64,000 nt of DNA from Sabellastarte sp. h YS-2021. Lineage: Eukaryota > Annelida > Polychaeta > Sabellida > Sabellidae. The stretch lies in the NCBI GenBank assembly GCA_964017235.1, contig OZ024927.1:50225293-50289292 (forward strand). Direction: 5' to 3'. Under the pieces are notes generated by a model. That model saw nothing but the letters and a program-made list of their open reading frames with translations, had not been told where the DNA came from and ran no database searches. Made by a program: the position numbers and the translations under genes. Shown piece after piece: positions 12,723 to 25,097 of the stretch. Within the stretch, counting starts at the first letter, position 1. Each line of letters begins with the position of its first letter.

Positions 12723-15581
12723 GACAGATGCACTTTTAATACAAAAATTGAGATATATAGTAAAATAATGAAGTGTTAGAGTACAAATGTTTAAAATGTT
12801 TAAAAGTATTTAAAACATTTGCGCAGGTAACAAAAATCAAAATAATTTTTGGTAAGTTGGTAAGGCTGTGATGAGTGGTTAAAATCCACCCCAGTATCCA
12901 AGCTGCCCAAATCACAATTTGGTGTTTGTATGGTTTAATAGTATGCACTGTTTAGAGACCTATTTAATTGTAGAGGTAATGATGCATTGAGAACACTGGG
13001 TTTAAGTTTGATATAAAGAGGGTTATTTGTGCAGTAATTCATCAGGATTTGGTCACCCAGTACACCACTCAATACACAGGGCAATGCTGTAAACGACTGA
13101 CTTTTTTGTGCAGATTTGTCGAAGTGGAGTTTTCCCCTCCAGTCAGTTTCTTTATCTTGTAATGGGACAGATTTTAACGCTTTATTGGACGACTAGAAAT
13201 TAGCTATGGATTAAGATACTTTTTGAATGGGACTAATACAGCATTAAGATTCCCTCTTCAAGGGAGAGTATGTATTCTGAGAAGAAAAAAAAAACTAGTC
13301 TGATAGAATACTGCATTAGTGTTTGTTCCATTTTCTATTAAAGTAGAAGAATAAATAGCTTACAAATCCTTTAAAGTAGAAACTGTTTCAATGTGAGATC
13401 CAGGGTATGTGTAAAACATGAAGTTTATGGAGTGAATATTCATATCCTGAAATGCCCAATTGCATGGAAGGTAATATCTTTGATCTGAAGCCTGTATGTC
13501 TGGCAGTATTGTGAAATAGTGAATTAACTGGGATTATTAAGGAGCCCAAAAGCTGTCTTGTAAGATCCTGGACAGAGACATGTTGACATACACTTTAGCA
13601 ATCGTGCTGCTAATTGAGGGTACATGAAGAAATCTTTGTCACTTTTTCAATATAAGTAATTGCTTCGGCTTTTCTCCATTCAATCAAAAAATGGGTCAGT
13701 ATATTATGACATATAATGTTGGTGTCAGGGGAAGAGTATTATGATTACAAAATATTTTTGTCAATAAAATAAATGTTTTTTGACATTTTCTCACCACTTG
13801 GTGTTGTCAGTGTTCAAATTTTAAAATGCACATTAATGACTAAGTATGTTTTAAAATTAATAAATTAATGCAAAGGGTGTGTTATGAGAGTAAGTAACTC
13901 TTGTGAAATACTGATTATTTTAATCTTTCTTGGCTTAGTTTTAGTCTAAATTGTTATATGGATTTATTAACTTGAAAAAAAAAATATATGCTTCATGTAT
14001 AATTTTTGAAGATATTTTTATATAGTATTTAGAAAAGTTTTTTACCTTTTTTTTTAAAAAAAACCAAAAAAAAAACCAAAAAACCCCCAAAATAACTGGA
14101 AATCCATTTTTAGAAAAGTTAAACTAATTTTTACTGGTAGATACTGATCTTTGTCCAGTGGTTTATTTTCTATTTTATAGAATTGTCACTCAGAAACTGG
14201 GGGATGAAACTGTAGTATTGGTCGAGTTTTAATATACATGTAGTGTCATATGTTTATACAATACAGGAAAGTCATTTTGGGATTTAAACCAGATTCAGAT
14301 TAGACATTCACACTACAATAATGGTCAGAGTTATGGCCAATATGATTTCTTGCAGGTTTGTCAGGGAATTATCATTAATTGGAAATGTTGCTTATTTCTA
14401 CACAAGAGATTCAAACTTTCTGTTAACTTATCACTGATTTGCAGAAGTCTCAGGGCATTTGCAGCCTTACCTTTGTAGTATGTGACTTAGTATAAATACC
14501 ACAGATAATGTTTGATTTTCTCTGTAAACTATTGGCAAAGTGTGTCTTAAATCTTGATGTTCGGCTTATGGTTGACAATTGTTTATTGGCAATCCAATTT
14601 CTCCAACCCAGTATAACCTTTGAGCTTCTTTTGGTATGTGGCAAAACAAGGTCTTGTTATGAGTGGCAAAGGGAATTCTCTGCCAGATGGCATCAGGAAA
14701 TTCTTTCCAATGAATTCTTCTGTGGTTTTTTAAAGCGTGAGCTCTAGCGAGGCTCACACTTCAGGAATCACTCTTTTTTTCCGTTTTTTTTTTGTCTCCG
14801 GACTTTAATGAATTGTGGCGCAGTATGATGAGTATCTGTCTCTTCACTGAAGTTAAGTGGCAATGGGGTAAGTTAATACATGGATGGGTGACCGTCTGAG
14901 ATGGAATTTCTTCTTGTCGCCATACTTTTCATAAATTCTAGTGCACTACTCATGTCTCTGATGGCTGTGCAGCTCACACATGTAGACCAAAAGACTTTGG
15001 CCTTGTTTTTTTTATATGAAGCCTTTTGCAGTGGTACTTGTGTCATTAAATTAATTGCCATGTTTTTAATGGAACTTTGTAGAATAAATGGGTATCTGTT
15101 GTAATTTACGTGTAGTGAGGATTGAGTATGAAAAGTTTGAATTACAAATTAATGTTCTAAGGAAAAGTGGTCATATGGTAATATTCATTGATTAGCATGA
15201 TTTTTTAAGCTTAAAAGTCACACTTTGCTGTTATTATCTGCCCTGCTCTTAAGTTTCTGTACGAAAACTGTATCAGACATAACTCCTGAAAAAGTAAACT
15301 CAGTTTAAGTTTGATGAGGAATGGTTCACTAAAACTGTTAATATTTTTATCCATTTTCTCTCCCTGAGGAATAGCTCTAAACATTTTTTACAAGCATTTT
15401 GAAGGTTCTTCATGAGACACATTGATCATTGATTTAAATATGATCAGCACTAATATTCAGAAAATATCGAAAGACTATCCTTGTATGATCTTCAATTTCA
15501 AATTTACACAAGAAGTGAACTTCGTCAATAAAGAGTTCACGGTGAAGTGTATTGATTTACTTGTACATGTTCTCTGTACAG

Positions 15582-15742
15582 GTGACAGTAAAAGATAACG
15601 GTACACCTTCCCTGTCATCCACCACAAGGGTTGTGGTCACTGTCCTGGATGAAAATGACGAGGTGCCACTCTTTTCTGAAATGACATACCGAGTTAGAAT
15701 ACCTGAAATGCCTGCCAGTTCTTACATCATGCCTCTCTTCAG
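15582..15742 (+). CDS. FAT1: Fat-like cadherin, internal exon b (repeat boundary with DENDEVP)
   Basis: The exon has 161 nt, acceptor TCTCTGTACAG and donor GTAAGAAG, and encodes 53 codons plus two bases (phase 2). It begins VTVKDNGTPSLSSTTR, the last strand of a cadherin repeat. It then has the linker VLDENDEVPLF, a variant of the calcium-binding DxNDNxP motif, and the start of the next repeat (YRVRIPE). Human FAT1 has ILDENDNKPQF then YKIRLPE here; the human protein has a longer charged insert before LYRV than this exon's short PASSYIMPLF. Intron 1 before it is about 14.8 kb and intron 2 after it only 332 bp. The Asn-to-Glu change in the linker probably weakens one calcium ligand. That is inference. 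Confidence 0.93.
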
Positions 15743-16074
15743 GTAAGAAGAAATGTAAAAGTAATGTGATTACCTGTTGTCCTTGTTTATGGAGCTCTGC
15801 TCATAATCTAGTATCTAACATAACATAGGATCAACTAGAGATGAGCAGTGAAAGCGAACTTTTGTGTAACTGGTGTCTCTGGTGAAATTATAGGATTATA
15901 AGTGATGTAACTAAACATTATAAATGATTCAGTTTGTTTGGCAATATGTTTGGATGACCTTAAGACAAATAATGTAATTCACTAGTTTGGTCAGTAGCTG
16001 ATTTTCATCACAGTTAGTTGATTTTGATCACATTCAATTAATACTGATCACAATTGGTTCATATTATTCATCAG

Positions 16075-16228
16075 AGTTCTGGCCGCTGACAAGGATATTG
16101 GTCAAAATGCAGAAATCACCTACTCCATAAAGGCAGGGAGAGGGGACGGTCGGTTTGAAATACACAGAAAGACAGGCATGATCTTCTCAAGGAAAGAGTT
16201 TGTAGCTGGGTCAACGTATGATCTCACT
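16075..16228 (+). CDS. FAT1: Fat-like cadherin, internal exon c (middle of a cadherin repeat)
   Basis: The exon has 154 nt, acceptor TATTCATCAG and donor GTGAGTACC. Its first base completes an Arg codon split with the previous exon, and 51 codons follow. It encodes VLAADKDIGQNAEITYSI, which carries the acidic calcium-ligand motif typical of the second strand of a cadherin repeat, followed by GRFEIHRKTGMI and AGSTYDLT. Human FAT1 reads VIATDKDEGPNAEISYSI and AGEYDILSI in the same order. The exon ends in phase 0. The following intron is almost completely occupied by one tandem-array element. Confidence 0.93.
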
Positions 16229-16640
16229 GTGAGTACCAAATCTGTTTTAAAATATCTGTTATACATCTCAATTATGTTTTAATCACAGAAAACCAAACAA
16301 ATGAATGACCAGCGCCCCTTCATATTTGTCTAAAACTGTTACACAAAAGTACAAAGTTTTATTTAATTGTTAATGCTTAGTTATAATTAGCTGTACACAA
16401 GTTCAATTTTTATATAACAATAAACTCTGTAAAGGTAAAACACCAGCAGCCAAATCAAATTTGTGTAAAATTTAAACCAGTTTTAAGATTCAAATATTAG
16501 AAAAATGCAGTATTTTTGTATGTATGAGTGCCACTTAGCCAAAACTGGAACTAAAGGCTTGTAGATATTGGAGGGTTTAGTTCTACAGAATTAATTAAGC
16601 GTCCCGCAAGGGACGCTTGTTTGTGTATGGGAGAGCTTCT

Positions 16641-16702
16641 GGCTCCGCCGGCTCCGCCGGCTCCGGCGGCTCCGCCGGCTCCGCCGGCTCCGCCGGCTCC
16701 GC
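16641..16702. repeat. GC-rich microsatellite, GGCTCCGCC units
   Basis: About seven near-perfect 9-bp units of GGCTCCGCC with one variant unit lie just inside the left end of tandem-array element 1. Similar GC-rich runs occupy the same position in the other array elements of the window. Confidence 0.9.
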
Positions 16703-17031
16703 ATTTTGTTTTCCTTATAACTCTGTAACCGTTAGGCGGATTCTTTTCAAATTTGGCAGGTTTAGGCAGTAGCCTTGGGGAATTTTTTTGAATATGCTGC
16801 AGTGACATTTCAACCAATCAGAGAGGTCACATGACCAAAAATGTCTTTTTTCGATGGGGAAGCTTGTCCGGATGATAACTTGAAAGGAATTTTATCAATT
16901 CACCTGAAACTTGGCAAATACATTCATTCTATTAAAATCTGGAAATCATTAGATTTTGGCATTGATTGGTCAAGAAATGGCCGAGTAATTAATGATTAAT
17001 TAATCATTACGAATTTTCCAAATAAGGAAAA

Positions 17032-17960
17032 CACAAAAATGCTTATATCTCGAAAACCGTGCTAGATAGAGCGATTTCGACGAAATTTTTGACCCACAGG
17101 GTATCTCTGCGGAGTAGTTTTCCCAATTTTCAAAAAATTTTTGTCTCGCCCAAAATGGCGGCCATTTTGAATTTTCAAAATTTTCGCAAAAATTGCAAAA
17201 CACAAAAATGCTTATATCTCAAAAACCGTGCTAGATAGAGCAATTTCGACAAAATTTTTGACCCGCAGGATATCTCTGCAGAGTACTTTTCCCAATTTTC
17301 AAAAAATTTTTGTCTCGCCAAAAATGGCGGCCATTTTGAATTTTCGAAATTTTCGCAAAAATTGCAAAACATAAAAATGCTTATATCTCGAAAACCCTGC
17401 TAGATAGAGCGATTTCGACGAAATTTTTGACCCACAGGGTATCTCTGCAGAGTAGCCATGCCAATTTTCAAAAAAATTTTGTCTCGCCAAAAATGGTGGC
17501 CATTTTGAATTTTCGAATTTTTCGCAAAAATTGCAAAACATAAAAATGCTTATATCTCAAAAACCCTGCTAGATAGAGCGATTTCGAGGAAATTTTTGAC
17601 CCGTAGGGTATCTCTGCAGAGTAGCCATGCCAATTTTCAAACAAAAAATTTCTCGCAAAAAATGGCGGCCATTTTGAATTTTCGAATTTTTCGCAAAATT
17701 GCAAAACACAAAAATGCTTATATCTCGAAAACCGTGCTAGATAGAGCGATTTCGACGAAATTTTTGACCCACTGGGTATCTCTGCAGAGTAGCCATGCCA
17801 ATTTTCAAAAAAAATTTGTCTTGCCAAAAATGGCGGCCATTTTGAATTTTCGAATTTTTGCGCAAAAATTGCAAAACACAAAAATGCTAATATTTCGAAA
17901 ACCGTGCTACATAGAGCGATTTCGACGAAATTTTTTATCTTCAGGGTATCTCTGCAGAGC
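17032..17960. repeat. Satellite A, 169-bp period, about 5.5 copies
   Basis: Unit starts (CACAAAAATGCTTATATCTC) fall at 17032, 17201, 17370, 17539, 17707 and 17877, a spacing of 168-170 bp. The core CTTATATCTCGAAAACCGTG and the phrase AAAATGGCGGCCATTTTGAA recur. Minus-strand open frames across the array are repeats of the same unit read in shifting frames, because 169 is not a multiple of three; they are not genes. Confidence 0.95.
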
Positions 17961-17972
17961 AGCTATCCCAAA

Positions 17973-20765
17973 GAGCTTTCACTTGGTGAAGTTTCAGACC
18001 CATAGCTAATTGCTCACCTACTCAAAAAGAGTAAATGCGAATTACCTCTAAAAGTATTGCAGATGGCCAATTTTTCTCAAATAACTCATTCACCTACTTT
18101 TGGAAGAGCTTTCACATGGTGAAGTTTCAGATCCATAGCCAATTACTCACCTACTCAAAATGAGTAAATGCGAATTATCTCTAAAAGTATTGCAGATAGC
18201 CAATTTTTCTCAAATAACTCATTCACCTACTTTTGGGAGAGCTTTCACATGGTGAAGTTTCAGACCCATAGCTAATTATTTACCTACTCAAAATGAGTAA
18301 ATGCTAATTATCTGTAAAAGTATTGCGGATACCCAATTTTTATCAAATAACTCATTCATCTACTTATGGGAGAGCTTTCACATGGTGAAGTTTCAGACCC
18401 ATAGCTAATTACTCACCTACTCAAAATGAGTAAATGCGAATTATCTCTAAAAGTATTGCAGATAGCCAATTTTTCTCAAATAACTCATTCACCTACTTTT
18501 GGGAGAGCTTTCACTTGGTGAAGTTTCAGACCTATAGCTAATTACTCACCTACTCAAAATGAGTAAATGCGAATTATCTCTAAAAGTATTGCAGATAGCC
18601 AATTTTTCTCAAATAACTCATTCACCTACTTTTGGGAGAGCTTTCACTTGGTGAAGTTTCAGACCCATAGCTAATTACTCACCTACTCAAAATGAGTAAA
18701 TGCGAATTATCTCTAAAAGTATTGCAGATAGCCAATTTTTGTCAAATTAATCATTCACCTACTTTTGGGAGAGCTTTCACTTGGTGAAGTTTCAGACCCA
18801 TAGCTAATTACTCACCTACTCAAAATGAGTAAATGCGAATTATCTCTAAAAGTATTGCAGATAGCCAATTTTTCTCAAATAACTCATTCACCTACTTTTG
18901 GGAGAGCTTTCACTCTGTGAAGTTTCAGACCCATAGCTAATTACTCACCTACTCAAAATGAGTAAATGCGAATTATCTCTAAAAGTATTGCAGATAGCCA
19001 ATTTTTCTCAAATAACTCATTCACCTACTTTTGGGAGAGCTTTCACTTGGTGAAGTTTCAGACCCATAGCTAATTACTCACCTACTGAAAATGAGTAAAT
19101 GTGAATTATCTCTAAAAGTATTGCAGATAGCCAATTTTTCTCAAATAACTCATTCACCTACTTTTGGGAGAGCTTTCACTCTGTGAAGTTTCAGACCCAT
19201 AGCTAATTACTCACCTACTCAAAATGAGTAAATGTGAATTATCTCTAAAAGTATTGCAGATAGCCAATTTTTCTCAAATAACTCATTCACCTACTTTTGG
19301 CAGAGCTTTCACTTGGTGAAGTTTCAGACCCATAGCTAATTACTCACCTACTGAAAATGAGTAAATGTGAATTATCTCTAAAAGTATTGCAGATAGCCAA
19401 TTTTTCTCAAATAACTCATTCACCTACTTTTGGGAGAGCTTTCACTTGGTGAAGTTTCAGGCCCATAGCTAATTACTCACCTACTCAAAATGAGTAAATG
19501 CGAATTATCTCTAAAAGTATTGCAGATAGCCAATTTTTCTCAAATAACTCATTCACCTACTTTTGGGAGAGCTTTCACTTGGTGAAGTTTCAGACCCATA
19601 GCTAATTACTCACCTACTCAAAATGAGTAAATGCGAATTATCTCTAAAAGTATTGCAGATAGCCAGTTTTTCTCAAATTAATCATTCACCTACTTTTGGG
19701 AGAGCTTTCACTTGGTGAAGTTTCAGACCCATAGCTAATTACTCACCTACTCAAAATGAGTAAATGTGAATTATCTGTAAAGTATTGCAGATAGCCAATT
19801 TTTCTCAAATAACTCATTCACCTACTTTTGGGAGAGCTTTCACTTGGTGAAGTTTCAGACCCATAGCTAATTACTCACCTACTCAAAATGAGTGAATGCG
19901 AATTATCTCTAAAAGTATTGCAGATAGCCAATTTTTCTCAAATTAATCATTCACCTACTTTTGGGAGAGCTTTCACTTGGTGAAGTTTCAGACCCATAGC
20001 TAATTACTCGTCTACTCAAAATGAGTAAATGCGAATTATCTCTAAAAGTATTGCAGATAGCCAATTTTTCTCAAATAACTCATTCACCTACTTTTAGGAG
20101 AGCTTTCACTTGGTGAAGTTTCAGACCCATAGCAAATTACTCACCTACTCAAAATGAGTAAATGCGAATTATCTCTAAAAGTATTGCAGATAGCCAATTT
20201 TTCTCAAATAACTCATTCACCTACTTTTGGCAGAGCTTTCACTTGGTGAAGTTTCAGACCCATAGCTAATTATTCACCTACTCAAAATAAGTAAATGTGA
20301 ATTATCTCTAAAAGTATTGCAGATAGCCAATTTTTCTCAAATAACTCATTCACCTACTTTTGGGAGAGCTTTCACTCTGTGAAGTTTCAGACCCATAGCT
20401 ATTTATTCACCTACTCAAAATGAGTAAATGCTAATTATCTGTAAAAGTATTGCGGATACCCAATTTTTATCAAATACTCATTCATCTACTTGTGGGAGAG
20501 TTTTCACATGGTGAAGTTTCAGACCCATAGCTAATTACTCACCTACTCAAAATGAGTAAATGCGAATTATCTCTAAAAGTATTGCAGATAGCCAATTTTT
20601 CTCAAATAACTCATTCACCTACTTTTGGGAGAGCTTTCACTTGGTGAAGTTTCACACCCATAGATAATTATTCACCTACTCAAAATGAGTAAATGTGAAT
20701 TATCTCTTAATAGTATTGCAGATAGCCAATTTTTCTCAAATAACTCATTCACCTACTTTTGGAAG
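17973..20765. repeat. Satellite B, 133-bp period, about 21 copies
   Basis: Unit starts (GAGCTTTCACTTGGTGAAG) fall at 17973, 18106, 18239, 18372 and 18505, exactly 133 bp apart, and continue to about 20765. Neighbouring units are nearly identical in the middle of the array and more diverged at its ends. Each unit holds the inverted pair TACTCA-AAA-TGAGTA and the phrase GTGAAGTTTCAGACC, which is shared with satellite C. Confidence 0.96.
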
Positions 20766-21130
20766 ACCTTTCACACACGAAAATGAAAAATTGTGAATAT
20801 CTCGGAAAAGCTATTTCTTCTGCTTTAATGCTCGGCGGGAGATACACACCACGGCAGTGGTCTTGACAAAAATTTTTGTCTCCCCAAAAATGGTGGCCAT
20901 TTTGAATTTTCAAAGTTTTTGCAAAACACAAAAATGCTTATATCTCGAAAACCGTGCTATATGGAGTGAACTCAACAAAATTTTGGACCTGCTGGGTATC
21001 TCTGCAGAGTAGCCATGCCAATTTTCAAAATATTTTTGTCTCGCCAAATATAGCGGACATTTTTAATTTTTTTATTTTTTGCAAAACACAAAAATGCTTA
21101 TATCTTGAAAACCGTGCTAGATAGAGCAGA
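20766..21130. repeat. Decayed satellite A units right of satellite B
   Basis: Partial units with CACAAAAATGCTTATATCT recur at about 20927 and 21087, with AATATCTCGGAAAAGC earlier. Satellite A therefore flanks satellite B on both sides. Confidence 0.85.
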
Positions 21131-21326
21131 CTGCGCTGACTTTGGTTGCCACAACAGTATAAGGCTAGAAACGAAGCATTTTCTTAATACTTTAGCACTC
21201 ACCTTTATATCCTTTTTGGGACGCTTTGTTTTTGCTATGCAAAAACATTATCTTTTTTTTTTGCGAGCGATCCTCTAGTTGATATTGGATGTTGAAGATT
21301 ATTAAATGAACTATGTTTCTTTGCAG

Positions 21327-21540
21327 TTGAAGGCTGCAGACAATGGCTACCCCCAACTCAAGTCTAATGCCAGGCTGTTGATGACTGTGGTGCCCAGACC
21401 ATTGAGCTCCCCCAACCATCCTCGCTTCAGGTCAGAGCGAGTCAGTACAAAGGTGGTGGAGACAGACCCAGTGGGTGAGCTTGTGCGTGTCATGGATGCC
21501 ACAGATGATGACGGCGACCAAGTGTGGTACTCTATCGTGG
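21327..21540 (+). CDS. FAT1: Fat-like cadherin, internal exon d (linker without DxNDN)
   Basis: The exon has 214 nt, acceptor TTTCTTTGCAG and donor GTGAGTGAC, and encodes 71 codons plus one base (phase 1). It begins LKAADNGYPQLKS, the end of one repeat. It continues through VVPRPLSSPNHPRF, where a calcium-binding DxNDNxP linker would be expected but is absent, and into the next repeat (VVETDPVGELVRVMDATDDDGDQVWYSIV). Human FAT1 likewise has a Lys/Pro-rich stretch and no DxNDN at this junction, then SDPVAHMIGVISV and LWFDI. The missing motif is therefore an old family trait and not damage. The exon lies only 80 bp downstream of a 4.6-kb repeat element. Confidence 0.93.
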
Positions 21541-22089
21541 GTGAGTGACACTATAACCCAAGCTCCACACTAATTTGGTATTGTTTGGCCAAATAATAAA
21601 ATTAATATTAGAAAATGCCCCATTTTTACTTGAGCAAGGAAACTCCAGTGAAAATAAGGAGCACTTAACCTTACAATCTTAATCTATGCATGATAGACTT
21701 AATAATATCATGTGAAAGGATCTGAGTGTGATTGCTCCTTAAACTATGAAAGTGACAGTAAATTGAAGCTTTGTTTAAACAAAACTAAAATCTATAATAA
21801 GTATTAACAGTATCTGCAACAAGAACTAAAAAATTCAGAAAAAGAAATGCTGCGAAAATACCATCTGAGCCTTAATTGCAGATGTTTATAGTCATTGAAT
21901 GTTAATTCCAGTGACTGCAATATGTGTTTTATTTCAAAGATTTTGCTTCTGCTTTTTACAACTGCAGCTTCCAGCTTGCAGTGATCGATCACCATAAAAC
22001 TAATGCTATTTAATAGAATTTAATTTCATTGTTGGCCCTGGATAGGCCAGGGTGACATTTATATTACAAGCCTTGCATTGCTTTTACAG

Positions 22090-22229
22090 CTGGGAATGAT
22101 GAGGACACATTCAGTATTAATACAGTATCTGGCAGTATTCTGGTAGCAGGAAAACTCAACTGGCTTCACTGTAAAGAGTACAACCTTACTATACAGGCTT
22201 CAGATGCAGTGCACTACACTAGAACATGG
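22090..22229 (+). CDS. FAT1: Fat-like cadherin, internal exon e (repeat core)
   Basis: The exon has 140 nt, acceptor TTGCTTTTACAG and donor GTAAGAGC. Two bases complete the Ala codon begun in exon d, and 46 codons follow, ending in phase 0. The encoded GNDEDTFSINTVSGSILVAGKL and EYNLTIQASDA are the strand E to F part of a cadherin repeat. They align with the human FAT1 order GGNYDSHFDVDKGTGTI..AKPL and NYNLTVEATDG. The usual LDxE is replaced by LNWLH. The exon is too short to stand out as an open frame and was found by splice phase and homology. It is followed by a 7.2-kb intron. Confidence 0.9.
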
Positions 22230-24677
22230 GTAAGAGCAAAATACAGTGTAACCGCATTGACTGAAAATAAAATCAGTTTAAAATAGAATTAGAAGTGAAA
22301 CTCATTTTCTGTTGTATGCATGTAGTATTCTCTTCATGGTAAAATATCCCTGGTATGTGCGATCTTATTTACTGGAGATATTTTTTATCATGTCTGTGTC
22401 TCTTAAATATCATTGTTCAAATTTATTAATGGTATAAAGTATCTGTTATTCCAACTCATACATTTATTATGGCTCAATTTCCAATGACCTGTAAATCTTA
22501 ATACATAAGAATTGTACCATCATTGAAGTTAGAAATCATCTAAAAAATAAACAAGAAAACTTAAAATTCAATGGTATTATGCAAAAGACTAGCGAAATGA
22601 CTAAAAATTGTGTAAAAAATGACATTTGATTCAGTTGACCTGTAATTTAAAATGTCAGTTTGTGAGTTTGGAAATTTCATATTTCTTACATGTATATTTT
22701 TTATCCTGATCCACTAGTGACAAGTTACAGTGTCTGCAGTAATTGCCCTTGGGTTGTTGTGAGAGGGTATTGGTACACTTGTGTATGTTTCTTCAAGTGC
22801 CACTAAGCTAGTGGAAAGGAAATGAGAGGGTCAATTGTAACAGTCCACACTTCCTGTGGGGAGTGAGTGTAACATTATCATATATTCAAGACTTAACTGG
22901 GGAAGTAATTCACGTAATTATGTGAAATAAAGGGAGAAATGTATGAAAAGAGACCAAAGTACAGATTGCTGGTATCAAACATTTGCCATATCTTTGAAAA
23001 AAACTAAGTAGGACTTAAACCCCCTGTTGGAACAAAATGGATTCTATCCAAAGTACAGTGGACTCTATGTATAAGTAGAACCTACTTCCACTTGTATCTT
23101 CAAAATGTCCAAGATACACTCAGTTTTCTGATATTTGGTCCCACATTTATACCTGAGTTTGGCTAACATTGTTGCAGTTGTGCAGAGTCACCTATACTAC
23201 AAATATACTTTCAGTCTGAAAAATTTTGGGTTTTAATATTTTGTGATTTTTTTTTTAATGAAAATCCCCTCATTTTCATAATATCAGTGGGTACACTTTC
23301 AAAAAATATATATATATTTGCAATATTTTTACAGATTCACTAGTACAAGCTCAGTAAAAGTTTTTTAGGATATATATATGATATAATATATTCTATGTAT
23401 GATTTTATTCAAATGTTAGTGTTTGCTGAATTTTTAATTCATTCAAGTAGACTTTGTAAGTGAAAGTTTATTGCCAGTATCATTGAATCTTCTTAACATT
23501 CAAACTTTATGACTAAAAGCTTGCACAGAAAATACTGTACCATACATTGGGTAGTGTGAGTCAACACTTGACAGATTTTGTTCCTTATCTACCTTTTAAA
23601 CCAGTATTTCAACAAACATGCAAGGGTTTATATTGGTAACATTGTCAAGTATTTGTACAGGCATTGAAAGTAAAATGCTGGTTTGTCAGAAGTGACCGCA
23701 TGTGTGTAAAAGCAAGAAACAGGATTTTGTCATATTTCCCCAGACAGGAACAATGACGCATAATATTTGGAGACACTTTCTCTTATTTGTCAGCATACTT
23801 TGTTTGTTTAACATATGGGCAATTTTGTCTTTTGAATCATTCATCACAAATTTACGGCAAACATTTGGATAATATGGCGCTGTTACAGAAGTGTGCCTTA
23901 TAAATAAGCAGACTGTGTCTACTGTGGTATTCACCAGCATGCCAAGTAATGTAGTTAACTTACTCTGTCCTTTAGGATGGCCAATTAACCAATGTTCTTG
24001 ATGCTAAGTAATATGTTTTCCTGCAGATCAAAAATAATTATGATCTTACATCACAGTAAAGGACATTAAATTTAAGTGCTAATCATTTTATTATAAACCC
24101 TTTCGTACATTTAAAACAAACCTTGATAATGTAATTCTCAAATAGGCCTGTTTAATTACACAGCACTTAAAGTCTCCTCTTGTCCTCAATTAGAAGACTT
24201 GAATACACTGTTTACTTGTGATAAGCGGCAAAGTGACATAGTGTTGCATGTCTCTTATGTGTTGGTCTTAGATCATCTACTTCCGCCAATAGAATCATTT
24301 TACTTATGCATATGTACCAAGTGATTTGACACTTTTGTTATGTTGTACACCTGAGGTATAGAATAATTCCTTTGCATAATCTAAGATTTCTGTCAGAGAT
24401 ATTTTGTTGAATATTTTATACCAAGATAGTATTAAATATTCTTCATATGTTTCAAGAATTTCTTCTCCTTTGTTGATTTAAATATTTGGATTTCAAAGTA
24501 TCTTTTTACCTGCTATAGAGATAAAATATTTAGTGTAACTTTAAATTTAAGGTGACAAAAAGCTTGATTAATTCTACTGGAAGATATTAACCATTGAGTG
24601 ACATAAGACTTTTGGTATCTTAAATAAGTTATTCACCTCGGTGTGATGCATTTTGGAGACCCTCTTCACTTTTTTAT
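22230..24677 (+). other. Left part of intron 5
   Basis: AT-rich intron follows exon e. It contains a TATATA tract near 23310 and no recognisable gene, RNA or mobile element. Confidence 0.55.
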
Positions 24678-24718
24678 GTCAGCTGACTTGTCAGTCAGCT
24701 GACATTATGTCGTCACTC

Positions 24719-24752
24719 TGCGGCGTGGGCGTACGCGTACGCGTCCGCGTGA
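24719..24752. repeat. GC-rich alternating run near left end
   Basis: The run is of the type GCGGCGTGGGCGTACGCGTA, with CpG-rich GCGTAC/GCGTCC steps. It sits at the same relative position as the GC-rich microsatellites of the other array elements. Confidence 0.8.
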
Positions 24753-25097
24753 ACAACTTCTCCTCCAAAACTACAAGGCCTAGAGACGTGCTGTTTCTTT
24801 TAAAAGATACCTTATCTATCGAGGATGAAAAATTGTTCAAGGCATGCAAATCTGTCTGTTCGTCTGTTTGCTAGAGACATTACAAGGGGGGTACCCCCAC
24901 CAAAAGTGTGAAAATTTCAACACTTAATCACAATTTTCTCAGTGACTATTGCAGGGATTTCTCTCATATCTTGCATATATGTACAAGGCCAGAGGTAGAT
25001 TCTCTTGTGTGAGTATGAGACCTGGATCTGTCTTACTTTTTTTTTAATAAATTTTTTTAATAATTTTTAATGCATTAAAATTCATGAAATCATGCAC

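Larger units (their letters stand above)
1454..15581 (+). other. Rest of intron 1, with scattered repeats
   Basis: This is intronic DNA between exons a and b. Apart from the SINE pieces, the block at 3.8 kb and the MITE at 12.2 kb listed separately, it is AT-rich with homopolymer tracts: G-run near 2524, T/G run near 3305, A/T/C-run near 14050. A weak tRNA-like segment near 6015-6240 and an inverted CGCCTAAT/ATTAGGCG pair near 8810/9190 may be decayed repeats. No open frame resembles a known protein. Confidence 0.55.
16597..21246 (+). mobile_element. Tandem-array element 1 (169-bp and 133-bp satellites), HINE/TR-MITE-like
   Basis: The left end is AAGCGTCCC, immediately repeated in inverted form (GGGACGCTT, 16610-16618) to make a hairpin. 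The same GGGACGCTT closes the right side at 21218. Just beyond that is an 8-bp stem GTTTTTGC-TAT-GCAAAAAC (21228-21246). Inside are a GC-rich microsatellite, a spacer, a 169-bp array, a nested 133-bp array and decayed 169-bp units. No protein is encoded. It fills about 90% of intron 3. The class is inference: subterminal inverted repeats, tandem core and 3' hairpin are traits of non-autonomous Helentrons (HINEs) and of tandem-repeat-bearing MITEs known in clams. Confidence 0.6.

Noticed and set aside
17000-17881. Set of minus-strand frames encoding FENSKWPPF and SAEIP.GSKISSKSLYL repeats
   Set aside because: They are satellite A units read in successive frames. The 169-bp period is not a multiple of three, the frames overlap one another, and no start or splice context is present.
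17973-20765. Possible CRISPR-like or regularly spaced repeat
   Set aside because: Units are contiguous 133-bp tandem copies with no unique spacers, in an animal intron. It is a satellite.
24653-24874. 73-codon frame with VRVRVRV run
   Set aside because: It is the GC-rich microsatellite at the left end of tandem-array element 2 read as protein.
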